Below, piece after piece: positions 5,239-11,545 of a stretch of DNA of 20,217 bases (position 1 is the stretch's first letter; every line of letters starts with the position of its first letter). The stretch is from IMG/VR virus record IMGVR_UViG_3300010354_000895, positions 1 through 20,217 of that record; one strand, given 5' to 3'. Below the pieces are notes generated by a model that saw only the letters and a program-made list of their open reading frames with translations, made no database searches and was not told the origin of the DNA. Source of the DNA: a virus. The position numbers and the translations under genes are program-made.

Positions 5239-5242
5239 TCTA

Positions 5243-5271
5243 TTGCTAAAACATTTGTAAGACTGTATATT
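5243..5271 (+). promoter_or_regulatory. Weaker sigma70-like promoter
   Basis: TTGCTA at 5243-5248 and TATATT at 5266-5271 are separated by 17 bases. The match is poorer than the other promoters here. The predicted start near 5278 would place a small hairpin at the RNA 5' end and leave about 40 bases to the gene at 5318. Confidence 0.45.
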
Positions 5272-5279
5272 AACAAAAT

Positions 5280-5297
5280 CTGCTTAACGCAGTTTTT
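5280..5297 (+). terminator. Small hairpin with T-run (weak terminator or 5' stem)
   Basis: CTGC (5280-5283), TTAAC loop and GCAG (5289-5292) are followed by TTTTT; flanking A/T bases may extend the stem. The stem has only four G/C-rich pairs, so termination would be weak. It could end the operon from 3858 or act as a 5' stem for the transcript starting near 5278. Confidence 0.4.
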
Positions 5298-5317
5298 ATA
5301 ACAAAAGGATAATAATT

Positions 5318-5581
5318 ATGATGTTTTCAACTGAAACCAAAACTGGGCGTCTACTTAGTGCATTTCGTGCAGGCCAACAACTAACAGAAGGCCAAATTCG
5401 TCAACGATTCGGTCTAAAAAATCCACGTGCTAGTATTAGCGATATTCGTTATATGGGTTTTGCTATTTACGCCAATCAAGTTACCGATACCAAAGGCCGT
5501 GTCTCAACAAAATATCGTCTAGGTACGCCAAGTCGTGAACTTGTTGCTGCAGGGTACAAAGCCCTTCAACTAGGTCTTTAA
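5318..5581 (+). CDS. Winged-helix-like phage DNA-binding protein
   Basis: An 87-residue basic protein; AAGGA ends eight bases before the ATG. It has a helix (TKTGRLLSAFRAG), a helix-turn-helix-like segment (LTEGQIRQRFGLKNPRASISDIRYMG, residues 22-47) and a beta-hairpin 'wing' (FAIYANQV...KYRLG, 48-69). A C-terminal helix (AAGYKALQLGL) may help dimerisation. The pattern is that of a small winged-helix regulator or accessory DNA-binding protein. I recall related sequences in aquatic phages but no assigned role. It forms a single-gene unit, with its own probable promoter and a strong terminator directly after it, which fits a regulator made at a set level. Confidence 0.7.
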   Translation: MMFSTETKTGRLLSAFRAGQQLTEGQIRQRFGLKNPRASISDIRYMGFAIYANQVTDTKGRVSTKYRLGTPSRELVAAGYKALQLGL

Positions 5582-5597
5582 ACTTAGTATCAAGTAG

Positions 5598-5626
5598 AAA
5601 AAAGGGCCGTTGGGCCCTTTTTTTAT
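5598..5626 (+). terminator. Strong intrinsic terminator
   Basis: AAAGGGCC (5601-5608), a GTTG loop and GGCCCTTT (5613-5620) form an 8-bp stem, extended by flanking A and T runs and ending in a T-run to 5624. It is the only strong terminator seen and closes the transcript of the winged-helix-like gene. The A-run on the other side makes it possibly active in both directions. Confidence 0.9.
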
Positions 5627-5647
5627 AAGTAAATTAAAGAGTCAAAA

Positions 5648-6487
5648 ATGAAAGTACAAGTTATTTCCGATCTCCACTTAGAATTTAGCGACCTTGAGCT
5701 ACCAGGTGGCGATGTTCTTATTCTAAGTGGAGATGTCTGCGAAGCTATTAATATCGATAAAAAAAAGTACGACCCTAACGGTATCATGTTTACTAACGAA
5801 CATAGAGATCGTCGCCCCGATAGATTCATTCGCTTCTTTAATGAAGAATGCAGTAAATATCGCCACGTAATTTATGTGATGGGCAATCACGAACACTATC
5901 ATTTTTGCTATGATGATACTTATCAACACATTAAAGACCAGTTGCCCAACAATGTCTATCTCTTAGAAAACGAAGTTAAAGAAATCGATGATGTATTATT
6001 CATTGGTTGCACACTTTGGACTGATGCTAATAAAAGCGATCCTCTTACTAAGATAACTCTTAAGGAAAGCATGAATGACTACCGTACAGTTAAGAAACGG
6101 CCCGGACCCGAACAACACTATTACGGCAAGTTAAGTGTTGAAGCCACAGTACACATTCATCGTAAAAGTGTGCGTTTTATTGAAAAAACTCTGAAGGAAA
6201 ATACTAGTCGCACCTGTGTGGTAGTTACTCATCATGCACCCAGCGAACAAAGCATTAGCCCTTTTTATAAAACTGATCAACATATGAATGGGGGTTACTG
6301 CAGCCAGTTGGATGATTTTATTTTAGACAATCCAAATATTGCTGTATGGACACATGGTCATACTCATAATAATTTTGATTATATGATAGGTTCAACTCGT
6401 ATAATTTGTAACCCCCGAGGATACAAAAATTATGAAGAAAGAGCCGATCAGTTTGACCCTACTCGAGGATTTAATTTAAATGAATAA
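5648..6487 (+). CDS. Calcineurin-like metallophosphoesterase
   Basis: A 279-residue protein with every motif of the family: DLH (Asp8, His10), GDV (Asp29), GNHE (79-82), THH (His195/196) and GHTH (237-240). These bind two metal ions and hydrolyse phosphomono- or diesters. Phage and bacterial relatives act on 2',3'-cyclic phosphates, nucleotides or RNA ends; the substrate here cannot be deduced. No signal peptide is seen, so it acts in the cytoplasm. The gene follows the strong terminator directly. I see no good promoter in the 20-odd bases between, so it may depend on read-through or on an unrecognised promoter inside the terminator region. Its last eight bases overlap the next ORF. Confidence 0.9.
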   Translation: MKVQVISDLHLEFSDLELPGGDVLILSGDVCEAINIDKKKYDPNGIMFTNEHRDRRPDRFIRFFNEECSKYRHVIYVMGNHEHYHFCYDDTYQHIKDQLPNNVYLLENEVKEIDDVLFIGCTLWTDANKSDPLTKITLKESMNDYRTVKKRPGPEQHYYGKLSVEATVHIHRKSVRFIEKTLKENTSRTCVVVTHHAPSEQSISPFYKTDQHMNGGYCSQLDDFILDNPNIAVWTHGHTHNNFDYMIGSTRIICNPRGYKNYEERADQFDPTRGFNLNE

Positions 6488-6872
6488 TCAACAAACAGAT
6501 AATAAATTATTAGACATAGCATTGGATGACTGTAACAAAAATTGGCAACATTCTTTCAATTTAAATATTTTGGACACTAGCTCATCTTATATTGATTTTG
6601 GATCTTGTACTATTAATCAAAGTCCCGTTATTGCTCCAGTCAATATTTCCGATAAAGGTATAGTGATGGAAAATAGTGCCGATATTAAAATCGGTAATAT
6701 GAGTCTTAAAGAAAGTATTAAACGCATAGAAGAAAGACTGAATATTCTAACTGTGAATCATGAATTAGAAAAAGATTGGGAAGAACTAAGAATTCTAGGA
6801 GAGCAATATAGACAGTTAGAAAAAGACATAATGGACAAGATGTCGGTTTGGAATGTATTGTCTAAAGATTGA
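6480..6872 (+). CDS. Phage protein with C-terminal coiled coil
   Basis: A 130-residue protein. The first half is polar and probably beta or disordered. From about residue 72 it becomes a strong helix with heptad-like Leu/Ile (SLKESIKRIEERLNIL, then ELEKDWEELRILGEQYRQLEKDIMDKM, split here by HN). I recall the 'RIEERLxIL ... LExxWxxLRxLGExYRxLE' pattern in many aquatic phage proteins of unknown function; it may be a structural or assembly protein that oligomerises. It overlaps the phosphoesterase gene by eight bases (ATGAATAA). Its stop codon lies inside the -35 box of the next promoter. Confidence 0.7.
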   Translation: MNNQQTDNKLLDIALDDCNKNWQHSFNLNILDTSSSYIDFGSCTINQSPVIAPVNISDKGIVMENSADIKIGNMSLKESIKRIEERLNILTVNHELEKDWEELRILGEQYRQLEKDIMDKMSVWNVLSKD

Positions 6873-6897
6873 CAAGTAACTAAAGTTGTTATATAAT
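6869..6897 (+). promoter_or_regulatory. Sigma70-like promoter, start site at the next ATG
   Basis: TTGACA at 6869-6874 contains the upstream gene's TGA stop. TATAAT is at 6892-6897, spacing 17. The spacer lacks the ATCCCAA block. Six bases separate the -10 box from the ATG at 6904, so the predicted transcript is leaderless. Confidence 0.85.
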
Positions 6898-6903
6898 AGA
6901 CCT

Positions 6904-7071
6904 ATGTTTACAATAGAAATTGACGATCCGAAAATTTTAACGGCAATGCAATGGTTAGATACAAATTATCGAGATGCATACGAATTTGAATCATCTTGGC
7001 CGCGTCAATCTGGTAAATTTCATTTTCAAGACGCCACTATTGCACATTTTTTTGCATTAAAATGGAGCTGA
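6904..7071 (+). CDS. Small phage protein of the Lys-Trp-Ser C-tail family (copy 4)
   Basis: A 55-residue protein, the shortest family member here. The ATG at 6904 is the predicted transcription start. A TTG at 6886 is in frame but lies inside the promoter, so it is rejected as start. The protein starts with a strand (MFTIEID), has a helix with Trp (LTAMQWLDTNYRDAYEF) and ends GKFHFQDATIAHFFALKWS. This is the same strand-acidic turn-helix ending as the three tandem copies near 162-938. It is 6 kb away from them, so this is a dispersed paralogue. The function is unknown. The next gene starts one base after its stop. Confidence 0.7.
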   Translation: MFTIEIDDPKILTAMQWLDTNYRDAYEFESSWPRQSGKFHFQDATIAHFFALKWS

Positions 7072-7072
7072 T

Positions 7073-7303
7073 ATGCCCTATGTAACTGTTAATGTTGATG
7101 TAGATATAAGCGAATTTAGTGATTCGGAAATACTAGAAGAAGTGGAACGCCGTGACCTTAAGCTTGACAACGACGAATTGCCTATGTTTACCGAAGAAGA
7201 TAAAGAACTTCTAGCAGCAATTTATATTAATAGACGACTTAATCTAAACTTTGACAGTCAACTAGATCAACTAATCTATAATTTATTAGGAAGAATTCTA
7301 TGA
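7073..7303 (+). CDS. Conserved acidic phage protein, unknown function
   Basis: A 76-residue acidic protein. It opens with a strand MPYVTVNVDVDI, followed by a helix SDSEILEEVERR and a further helical region ending in a hydrophobic helix (DQLIYNLLGRIL). The 'VxVDVDxxEFxDxEIxEE' start is one I associate with small T4-like phage proteins, but no role is known. It has no metal motif despite the acidic cluster. The ORF is coupled on both sides: one base after the previous stop and an ATGA overlap with the next gene at 7300-7303. An early-operon accessory protein is the most that can be said. Confidence 0.7.
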   Translation: MPYVTVNVDVDISEFSDSEILEEVERRDLKLDNDELPMFTEEDKELLAAIYINRRLNLNFDSQLDQLIYNLLGRIL

Positions 7304-7836
7304 TTACTATGAAACAGTTTTTTGAAATAATTGAGTATAGAATTACAGAAGCCAGTGAGTACCATTGGTCTTGTTTTGGTTCTAACGCACATTGCATCGA
7401 TAGTTGGGATAATGATTATAATGGGCACAGTCTATCTATGATTTTTGATCGCAACGATCAAACAGTTTACTGTCTACAAGTATGCGACTATTCTAAAAAT
7501 CGTGCCTATCGTTACTTTAATCCAATGTTTCAATCAGCATATCGTGAAGAAGTTATTCGTAGAAACGCAGATGATAATGCTTGGGATGATGTTTCCTGGA
7601 CTGATCTTGAAACTCCAGAAGATTTTATGACTAAGGCAACTGCTATTAAAAACTATCAAGATTATGATACTAGAGTCTCTGTTCCTATTGACCTAAACGA
7701 TGACGAACTTTTTAGTCTAATGAAAATGGCACATGAAAAGGATATAACCCTAAATAAGTTAGTTGAAGATATTCTGCAAAAAGTGATTGATAAGGAAAAT
7801 GGAAAAATTAAGTCTACCCAAGAGGCAGAAAATTAA
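7300..7836 (+). CDS. Conserved T4-like phage protein with RHH-like C-terminus
   Basis: A 178-residue protein (AGGA eight bases before the ATG; a second ATG at 7309 is possible). The N-terminal domain is aromatic and acidic (YHWSCFGSNAHCIDSWD, YNGHSLSMIFDR, QTVYCLQVCDY, RAYRYFNPMF), consistent with a beta sheet. The last 50 residues (VSVPIDLNDDELFSLMKMAHEKDITLNKLVEDIL, given here in outline: strand, helix, turn, helix) have the layout of a ribbon-helix-helix DNA-binding domain, with ITLNKLVE as its second helix. I recall this family in aquatic T4-like phages as unknown. The start MKQFFEIIEYRITEAS also resembles the short N-terminal peptides of head-targeted proteins, discussed in the findings. 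The DNA-binding role is inferred. Confidence 0.72.
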   Translation: MITMKQFFEIIEYRITEASEYHWSCFGSNAHCIDSWDNDYNGHSLSMIFDRNDQTVYCLQVCDYSKNRAYRYFNPMFQSAYREEVIRRNADDNAWDDVSWTDLETPEDFMTKATAIKNYQDYDTRVSVPIDLNDDELFSLMKMAHEKDITLNKLVEDILQKVIDKENGKIKSTQEAEN

Positions 7837-8005
7837 TCCCGCAGTAGCATCCGTTAGTCAGCCTGCAGTTACTAAAAAAAGCAAATGGTATCATAACGAA
7901 GACTTTGTACTAGGCCTAGGTATAGGAGCATTACTTACAATGCTTATACTTTTAACCTTCCTTATGTTATACGGTCTTATAGGTGTAATTTTAAGTATTA
8001 TTTGA
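7799..8005 (+). CDS. Small single-span membrane protein
   Basis: A 68-residue protein if begun at the ATG at 7799; a TTG at 7787 would add four residues. It overlaps the end of the previous gene by 38 bases in another frame. The first 35 residues are basic and Ser/Pro-rich (MEKLSLPKRQKINPAV, TKKSKWYHNED). From 36 on, one long hydrophobic helix (VLGLGIGALLTMLILLTFL and onward to the end) spans a membrane. Positive residues before the helix predict the N-terminus in the cytoplasm. The size and layout would fit a small inner-membrane effector or a holin-like protein, but a single span and lack of a lysin neighbour leave this open. Its stop lies within the next -35 box. Confidence 0.65.
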   Translation: MEKLSLPKRQKINPAVASVSQPAVTKKSKWYHNEDFVLGLGIGALLTMLILLTFLMLYGLIGVILSII

Positions 8006-8030
8006 CAAAAAAAACTTAATTCTATATAAT
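8002..8030 (+). promoter_or_regulatory. Sigma70-like promoter
   Basis: TTGACA at 8002-8007 contains the TGA stop of the gene before it. TATAAT is at 8025-8030, spacing 17, with an A-run spacer followed by CTTAATTCTA. The predicted start near 8037 gives a 25-base AT-rich leader before the ATG at 8062, without a clear ribosome site. Confidence 0.85.
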
Positions 8031-8061
8031 TAATATTATTAACAAGTTGTATTATAAGCAA

Positions 8062-8211
8062 ATGAAGACCAAAAAATTACCTAAGCATCGTGCACATCGT
8101 ATCTTGTTTGATAACGATCTGCCCTTTCAACCAAAACGACAGATAACAAAAAATGTCTATCGTAGACGAGGTAAACACGTAGACAGGAATGAATATGAAA
8201 CCTTTAAATGA
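8062..8211 (+). CDS. Very small basic protein (49 residues)
   Basis: A 49-codon frame from an ATG 25 bases after the predicted start of the strong promoter at 8002. The product is very basic (MKTKKLPKHRAHRIL, then FDNDLPFQPKRQ, then VYRRRGKHVDRNEYE). Nothing else fills the 180 bases between the promoter and the next gene, and the frame overlaps that gene by ATG-coupled reading, as elsewhere in this region. I do not recognise it; its charge would suit nucleic-acid or ribosome contact. The lack of a strong ribosome site keeps confidence moderate. Confidence 0.6.
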   Translation: MKTKKLPKHRAHRILFDNDLPFQPKRQITKNVYRRRGKHVDRNEYETFK

Positions 8212-8398
8212 AGTTACATTGACCAGGCTACAGTTAGATCAGCTACACAAAATTACGGAACAATTTAAGGATGTAAACACATTTACTATTAAATGGCATA
8301 GTCCGAGCGGTATTGGCCCTAGCACCAGCGTTCATTTTGCTCTTTCTGGTGCAGATTTACCAGTAAGCATTGATATAACAGACGTTTCCGTGTGGTAA
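8195..8398 (+). CDS. Small phage protein, unknown function
   Basis: A 67-residue protein from the ATG at 8195, chosen because AGGA (8185-8188) lies six bases before it; the ATG at 8189 sits directly on that AGGA. The chain has a helix (NEVTLTRLQLDQLHKITEQF) followed by strands (TFTIKWHSPSG, STSVHFALSG, LPVSIDITDVSVW). This looks like a small alpha/beta domain. The end DITDVSVW has no relation to the Lys-Trp-Ser tail. It overlaps the previous small ORF by 17 bases and the next one by seven. The function is unknown. Confidence 0.62.
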   Translation: MKPLNEVTLTRLQLDQLHKITEQFKDVNTFTIKWHSPSGIGPSTSVHFALSGADLPVSIDITDVSVW

Positions 8399-8604
8399 GT
8401 TCTAGATTCTATATCTATGATATTTCAGGCAAAAATGGAAGAATAGGTATATTGCTTAGTGATTATACATTTTGGGCAGAAAATTATGTGAGATTGGATG
8501 AATGGTGTAAAAAACACTGTTTAGAATATAGCATAACAGGTTGTCTATTAGAGCTAAATAACCAAAAAGATTTAACACTTTTTACACTTCAATGGCATGA
8601 ATAA
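8392..8604 (+). CDS. Small phage protein of the Lys-Trp-Ser C-tail family (divergent copy 5)
   Basis: A 70-residue protein with a GTG start at 8392, overlapping the previous gene by seven bases. No in-frame ATG lies near, and no ribosome site is visible, so translation is probably coupled. The protein reads SSRFYIYDISGKNGRIGILL, a helix with Trp/Cys, then SITGCLLELNNQKDLTLFTLQWHE. The last ten residues match the family tail LFTLKWS with Lys to Gln and Ser to His-Glu. I count it as a divergent fifth member. The ending overlaps the next start (ATGAATAA), as in other members, where the tail codons also provide the next gene's start signal. Confidence 0.6.
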   Translation: MVSSRFYIYDISGKNGRIGILLSDYTFWAENYVRLDEWCKKHCLEYSITGCLLELNNQKDLTLFTLQWHE

Positions 8605-9148
8605 ACTGTTTACAAGTCAACAGATTATTACAAATAATCATAAGCAATTTAAAAAATTGGTTGAAAGATGCAATATGGATGAGCAGACAGGCAAAGATCT
8701 ACAACGTAATTTGTTTAGTACAGATCACGAAAGCGATCCAGAATGGCAAAAGAATAATTTAGAATACGATCTAAGAACCTGTGAATGGATCGCTGTCAAG
8801 GCTAAATCTAATAAAAGTTATGCTCAAAATCTTTATGCTGCACTTTGCAATAACAGTTTTTTACGTAATGATGTTATACCAATTCTTCAAGATCAGCAAT
8901 GGAGTTGTTCTTGGCGTTATGCAGGTGGGATAGTAGCTCATTTATGCGAGGAGGGCGACTATCTAGATTGGTATTGTTCGGGTATCGGCGGTGTAATGGG
9001 TGGAGGCTACGAATCCGATAAGGATTTGAAAACAATCCCACTAGATCGCAAAAGTTATGTTGCCGAAAGTGTGGTCACCGATGAGATCCGTGAAGATTTA
9101 TTTCGTTTAGGTTGGTTAGTTTGTGATTTAGATAATCAAGGAGAATAA
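8597..9148 (+). CDS. Conserved phage protein of unknown function
   Basis: A 183-residue protein overlapping the previous gene by eight bases. The N-terminal third is helical and acidic (EQTGKDLQRNLF, DPEWQKNNLEYDLRTCEWI). The middle holds a characteristic block: QDQQWSCSWRYAGGIVAHL (residues 98-116), then GDYLDWYCSGIGGVMGGGY, and a C-terminal SVVTDEIREDLFRLGWLV. I recall the 'SWRxAGGIVA ... GDYxDWYCSGI ... EGxVTxEIxxDLxxLGW' layout from phage and some bacterial proteins without a function. The conserved Trp, Cys and Asp suggest a binding pocket, but no known catalytic set is present. It is followed by an AAGGAGA site for the next gene. Confidence 0.75.
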   Translation: MNKLFTSQQIITNNHKQFKKLVERCNMDEQTGKDLQRNLFSTDHESDPEWQKNNLEYDLRTCEWIAVKAKSNKSYAQNLYAALCNNSFLRNDVIPILQDQQWSCSWRYAGGIVAHLCEEGDYLDWYCSGIGGVMGGGYESDKDLKTIPLDRKSYVAESVVTDEIREDLFRLGWLVCDLDNQGE

Positions 9149-9151
9149 AAT

Positions 9152-9835
9152 ATGGAAGCGATTTTAAGTTCTAGTTATCGTAGTGTCTCGGAAATTAACA
9201 ATGCAATGATTCGTGTATATAATCATATGTTTTTGGCTGTTTTAACCAGCGGGGTAATTAGTTATATTGTGAGCAGCAGTCCAGCTGCCATGTCAGTTTT
9301 ATTTGGTACTTGGTTAAAATGGGTAATTATTTTTGCTCCTATACTGGCCGTAATGGGCATTAGTATGGTGCTCGTTACTAACCCGCCAAAAGTATTAGCA
9401 GTTGCCCTGTTACACAGTTTTGCTGCTCTTATGGGCCTAAGTCTTAGTGCAATATTTGCGGTCTATACGTTAGGCAGTATAGTTAATGCCTTTTTAGGTA
9501 GCGCAGTTCTATTTGGCACAATGAGTTTGTATGGTTATTTTACAAAACAAAGTTTAGACAGTTGGGGCAAATATCTATTTGTAGCTGTGATTGCTATTTT
9601 AATTGCCAGTATTATTAATATTTTTATTGGTAGTACACTATTTCAGACTGTAATTAGTGCGGTAGCTATAGTTGTGTTTTTAGGTTTAACTGCCTACGAT
9701 ACTCAAAAGATCAGAGAAATGGTCAGTATTAATAGTACAGATGCAGAAGAAGTATCTGGTGCTCTAACACTCTATTTGGATTTCATTAATTTGTTTATTA
9801 GTCTTTTACAATTATTTGGTGGAAAGAAAGAATGA
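9152..9835 (+). CDS. Bax inhibitor-1 (BI-1/YccA/TMBIM) family membrane protein
   Basis: A 227-residue integral membrane protein with about seven hydrophobic spans (roughly 24-42, 54-76, 80-104, 105-127, 141-161, 164-181, 203-223). The family fingerprint is clear: LTAYDTQKIREM (179-190) and ALTLYLDFINLFISLLQLFG (204-223). It keeps two Asp (183 and 210) at the positions of the pH-sensing pair known in the bacterial member YetJ. The family includes calcium-leak channels and the E. coli proteins YccA and YbhL; YccA modulates the FtsH protease. The role in a phage is unknown: membrane protection, control of FtsH-dependent turnover, or timing of lysis are possible. AAGGAGA lies seven bases before the ATG. 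It overlaps the next gene by ATGA. Confidence 0.92.
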   Translation: MEAILSSSYRSVSEINNAMIRVYNHMFLAVLTSGVISYIVSSSPAAMSVLFGTWLKWVIIFAPILAVMGISMVLVTNPPKVLAVALLHSFAALMGLSLSAIFAVYTLGSIVNAFLGSAVLFGTMSLYGYFTKQSLDSWGKYLFVAVIAILIASIINIFIGSTLFQTVISAVAIVVFLGLTAYDTQKIREMVSINSTDAEEVSGALTLYLDFINLFISLLQLFGGKKE

Positions 9836-10278
9836 GAGATTTAATTAATATTGTAGAGGGCAAAATGATCGATGAGAAATGGTTTTCCACCGGTGCCTTT
9901 CAAGCGTATAAGGATTCAACTGCTCGCGAGCCTTTTGTGATTGCTGCTGAACCCGGAGAGCTACATCACAGGGAAGGAAAAGGCCAAACACAAAAATATG
10001 ACAAAGGGTATTATATTTTAACAGATCCTCAGGGTGGCAAATATAGTATGCCACCAGAAACTTTTCATGAACTAAAAACTGATAATGGTGATGGTACTGC
10101 AACACCTAAAGCAATTGTTAAATTAGCTAAAGTTGCAGATCATTCAGGATCTGTAAAAACTAGCTGGGGAGAAACACTGCATTACGATCCCGAAGTAGAT
10201 GTTATAGTACGTCATGGTCCAGGAAATTATGGAGTGGTAAAAGCAGACACTTTTGCACAAACCTATAAGAGAGTATAA
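9832..10278 (+). CDS. Phage protein with possible head-targeting N-terminus
   Basis: A 148-residue protein. The N-terminus MRDLINIVEG is nearly the same as residues 4-13 of the superoxide dismutase at 12572 (VRSLINLVEA). Both contain I/L-x-E before Gly/Ala, which is the cleavage pattern of the T4 prohead protease. The rest is a beta-rich domain with repeated Gly turns (EPGELHHREG, KGYYILTDPQGGKYSMPP, GDGTATPKAIVKLAKV, GETLHYDPEVDVIVRHG, NYGVVKADTFAQTY). I do not recognise it. A virion or head role is inferred from the N-terminus only; unlike the dismutase it has no late promoter directly upstream. It is coupled to the BI-1 gene (ATGA) and to the next gene (TAATG). Confidence 0.68.
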   Translation: MRDLINIVEGKMIDEKWFSTGAFQAYKDSTAREPFVIAAEPGELHHREGKGQTQKYDKGYYILTDPQGGKYSMPPETFHELKTDNGDGTATPKAIVKLAKVADHSGSVKTSWGETLHYDPEVDVIVRHGPGNYGVVKADTFAQTYKRV

Positions 10279-11117
10279 TGCGCACAAGAAGTAAATACTG
10301 GAGTTGTACAAAATTTGCAGATTGGATTCGCGGAATGAAAAAAGGTGAAGCCAAAACTGGCAAAGGCTGGCAACAGTGGGAATTAGAGGCTAAACAAAAA
10401 CATCCTATTCGTTTTTGGATTGCCGAAGAAGCATTAGATAACCTACAAAATACTCTACACTATATACCGGATAAACTTTATGAACTCAAATATTATATCA
10501 ACAACCGCTGGATTAGCCGCACTCATAGCCTTACTGCTAACGCAAGCCACATCAGACCTGGTTCTTGGCGCGATATGGGGGATCGTATTCTTCCTTGCCT
10601 TTTCGATGAATTGGTCAACTTCGTTGAAGTAGAACTAGCCTGGAAACATATTGCCTGGGACGAAGAAGCCCGAAAGAAATACCATGTTCCTTTTTGGGGC
10701 ACTGGTTGGTTCCGTTGGAGAACTTGGCGCTGTGCACAAGCAGGACTGGATCATCTTTCTTGGGAAATGAGCCTAATTAATGATGGAAGTTGGGGCACAG
10801 CAGAAGACGATCCTGACTACGGCAAACCTACTTTTCAAGCACAAAAGGCAAAAGAGATTTTAGAACTATATCGTTGGTGGACTGAAGTTTATCCAAATCG
10901 TCCAGATCCATATGATGCTAGTGGTTGGACTGCGATTTGTGATCGCCGGCGAGAGTCTGGAAAACATTTTTTAGATCTCGAAAACCAAACTGCCGAAGAA
11001 GAAGCCGAAACTCGTGTGTCATTAGATCTTTGTCAAAAAATCGAAGATGATTATCATGCCGAAGATGAACAAATGCTAATTCGTCTAATCAAAATTAGGA
11101 GAAGTTTGTGGACCTGA
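10278..11117 (+). CDS. Conserved Trp-rich phage protein, unknown function
   Basis: A 279-residue protein unusually rich in Trp, Arg and Tyr. It opens MRTRSKYWSCTKFADWIRG and has helical blocks KHPIRFWIAEEALDNLQNTL, YIPDKLYELKYYINNRW and RILPCLFDELVNFVEVELAW. These are followed by ARKKYHVPFWGTGWFRWRTW and LDHLSWEMSL, with an acidic helical C-terminus. I recall this family from aquatic T4-like phages and giant-phage gene lists as unknown. There is no membrane span and no classical active site. Conserved Trp/Arg patches suggest protein or nucleic-acid contacts. The start overlaps the previous stop by one base, and its end overlaps the next gene by ten. Confidence 0.78.
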   Translation: MRTRSKYWSCTKFADWIRGMKKGEAKTGKGWQQWELEAKQKHPIRFWIAEEALDNLQNTLHYIPDKLYELKYYINNRWISRTHSLTANASHIRPGSWRDMGDRILPCLFDELVNFVEVELAWKHIAWDEEARKKYHVPFWGTGWFRWRTWRCAQAGLDHLSWEMSLINDGSWGTAEDDPDYGKPTFQAQKAKEILELYRWWTEVYPNRPDPYDASGWTAICDRRRESGKHFLDLENQTAEEEAETRVSLDLCQKIEDDYHAEDEQMLIRLIKIRRSLWT

Positions 11118-11545
11118 AACCTCAAGAACCAGCAGAAGGTGTTGTAAGCGATAGAAAGTATCCAGGATTTGAAAGTTACAAGATTCCGTGTACGTGTGGA
11201 AATTCTGATGACGATATCCAGATCATAGTAGAGGAAGAATATGGAGAAGTTAGTGTTCAAACTTATACTCTACAAAAAACTGATTGGTGGACTGATCGGT
11301 TCAACAAGCATAAGTCCTATCAAATTGATAACGAATTTTTGTTTCAACTAAACTATTATGCTCGCAGTTTTTTAAACAGCCTTTGGTATCGTCTACGAGT
11401 AACTTGGGCAGTTTGGGTACATGGTCATGTTGAATACTATCAAACTGCTATACTTACACCACAACAGGCATTAAACTTAAGCCAAACACTACAAACAAGT
11501 GTAGAACGTGTAACCGAATATACTAGGACTAATAATGCTAAATGA
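11108..11545 (+). CDS. Conserved phage protein with Cys pair, unknown function
   Basis: A 145-residue protein with a GTG start at 11108; AGGAGA (11097-11102) lies five bases before it, which decides the start. A short polar lead is followed by YKIPCTCGNSDDDIQIIVEEE (in outline: strand, CxC, strand), VSVQTYTLQKT, a Trp-rich turn, and a helix FLNSLWYRLRVTWAVWVHGHVEY. It ends with a helix (TPQQALNLSQTLQTSV). The 'IPCTCG' start and the 'TPQQALN' end recall a recurring phage family of unknown function that often sits next to the Trp-rich protein before it. The central helix is amphipathic rather than a membrane span. It overlaps the next gene by 11 bases. Confidence 0.72.
   Translation: MDLKPQEPAEGVVSDRKYPGFESYKIPCTCGNSDDDIQIIVEEEYGEVSVQTYTLQKTDWWTDRFNKHKSYQIDNEFLFQLNYYARSFLNSLWYRLRVTWAVWVHGHVEYYQTAILTPQQALNLSQTLQTSVERVTEYTRTNNAK

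Noticed and set aside
6886-6903. TTG start for copy 4 of the Lys-Trp-Ser family
   Set aside because: The codon lies inside the promoter upstream of the predicted transcription start, and the added residues are encoded by the -10 box.
7799-8005. Holin
   Set aside because: One span and small size are compatible, but there is no lysin neighbour, no dual start, and the promoter context is early-type; left as a small membrane protein.
9845-10105. 86-residue ORF on the minus strand inside the gene at 9832
   Set aside because: It lies fully within a well-supported plus-strand gene, has no ribosome site or motif, and is His/Tyr/Leu-rich in the way of a shadow frame.
10274-10279. TATAAT next to the start of the gene at 10278
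   Set aside because: No -35 box at a suitable distance (TTTTGC at 17 bases), and the gene is coupled to the one before it, so chance is likely.
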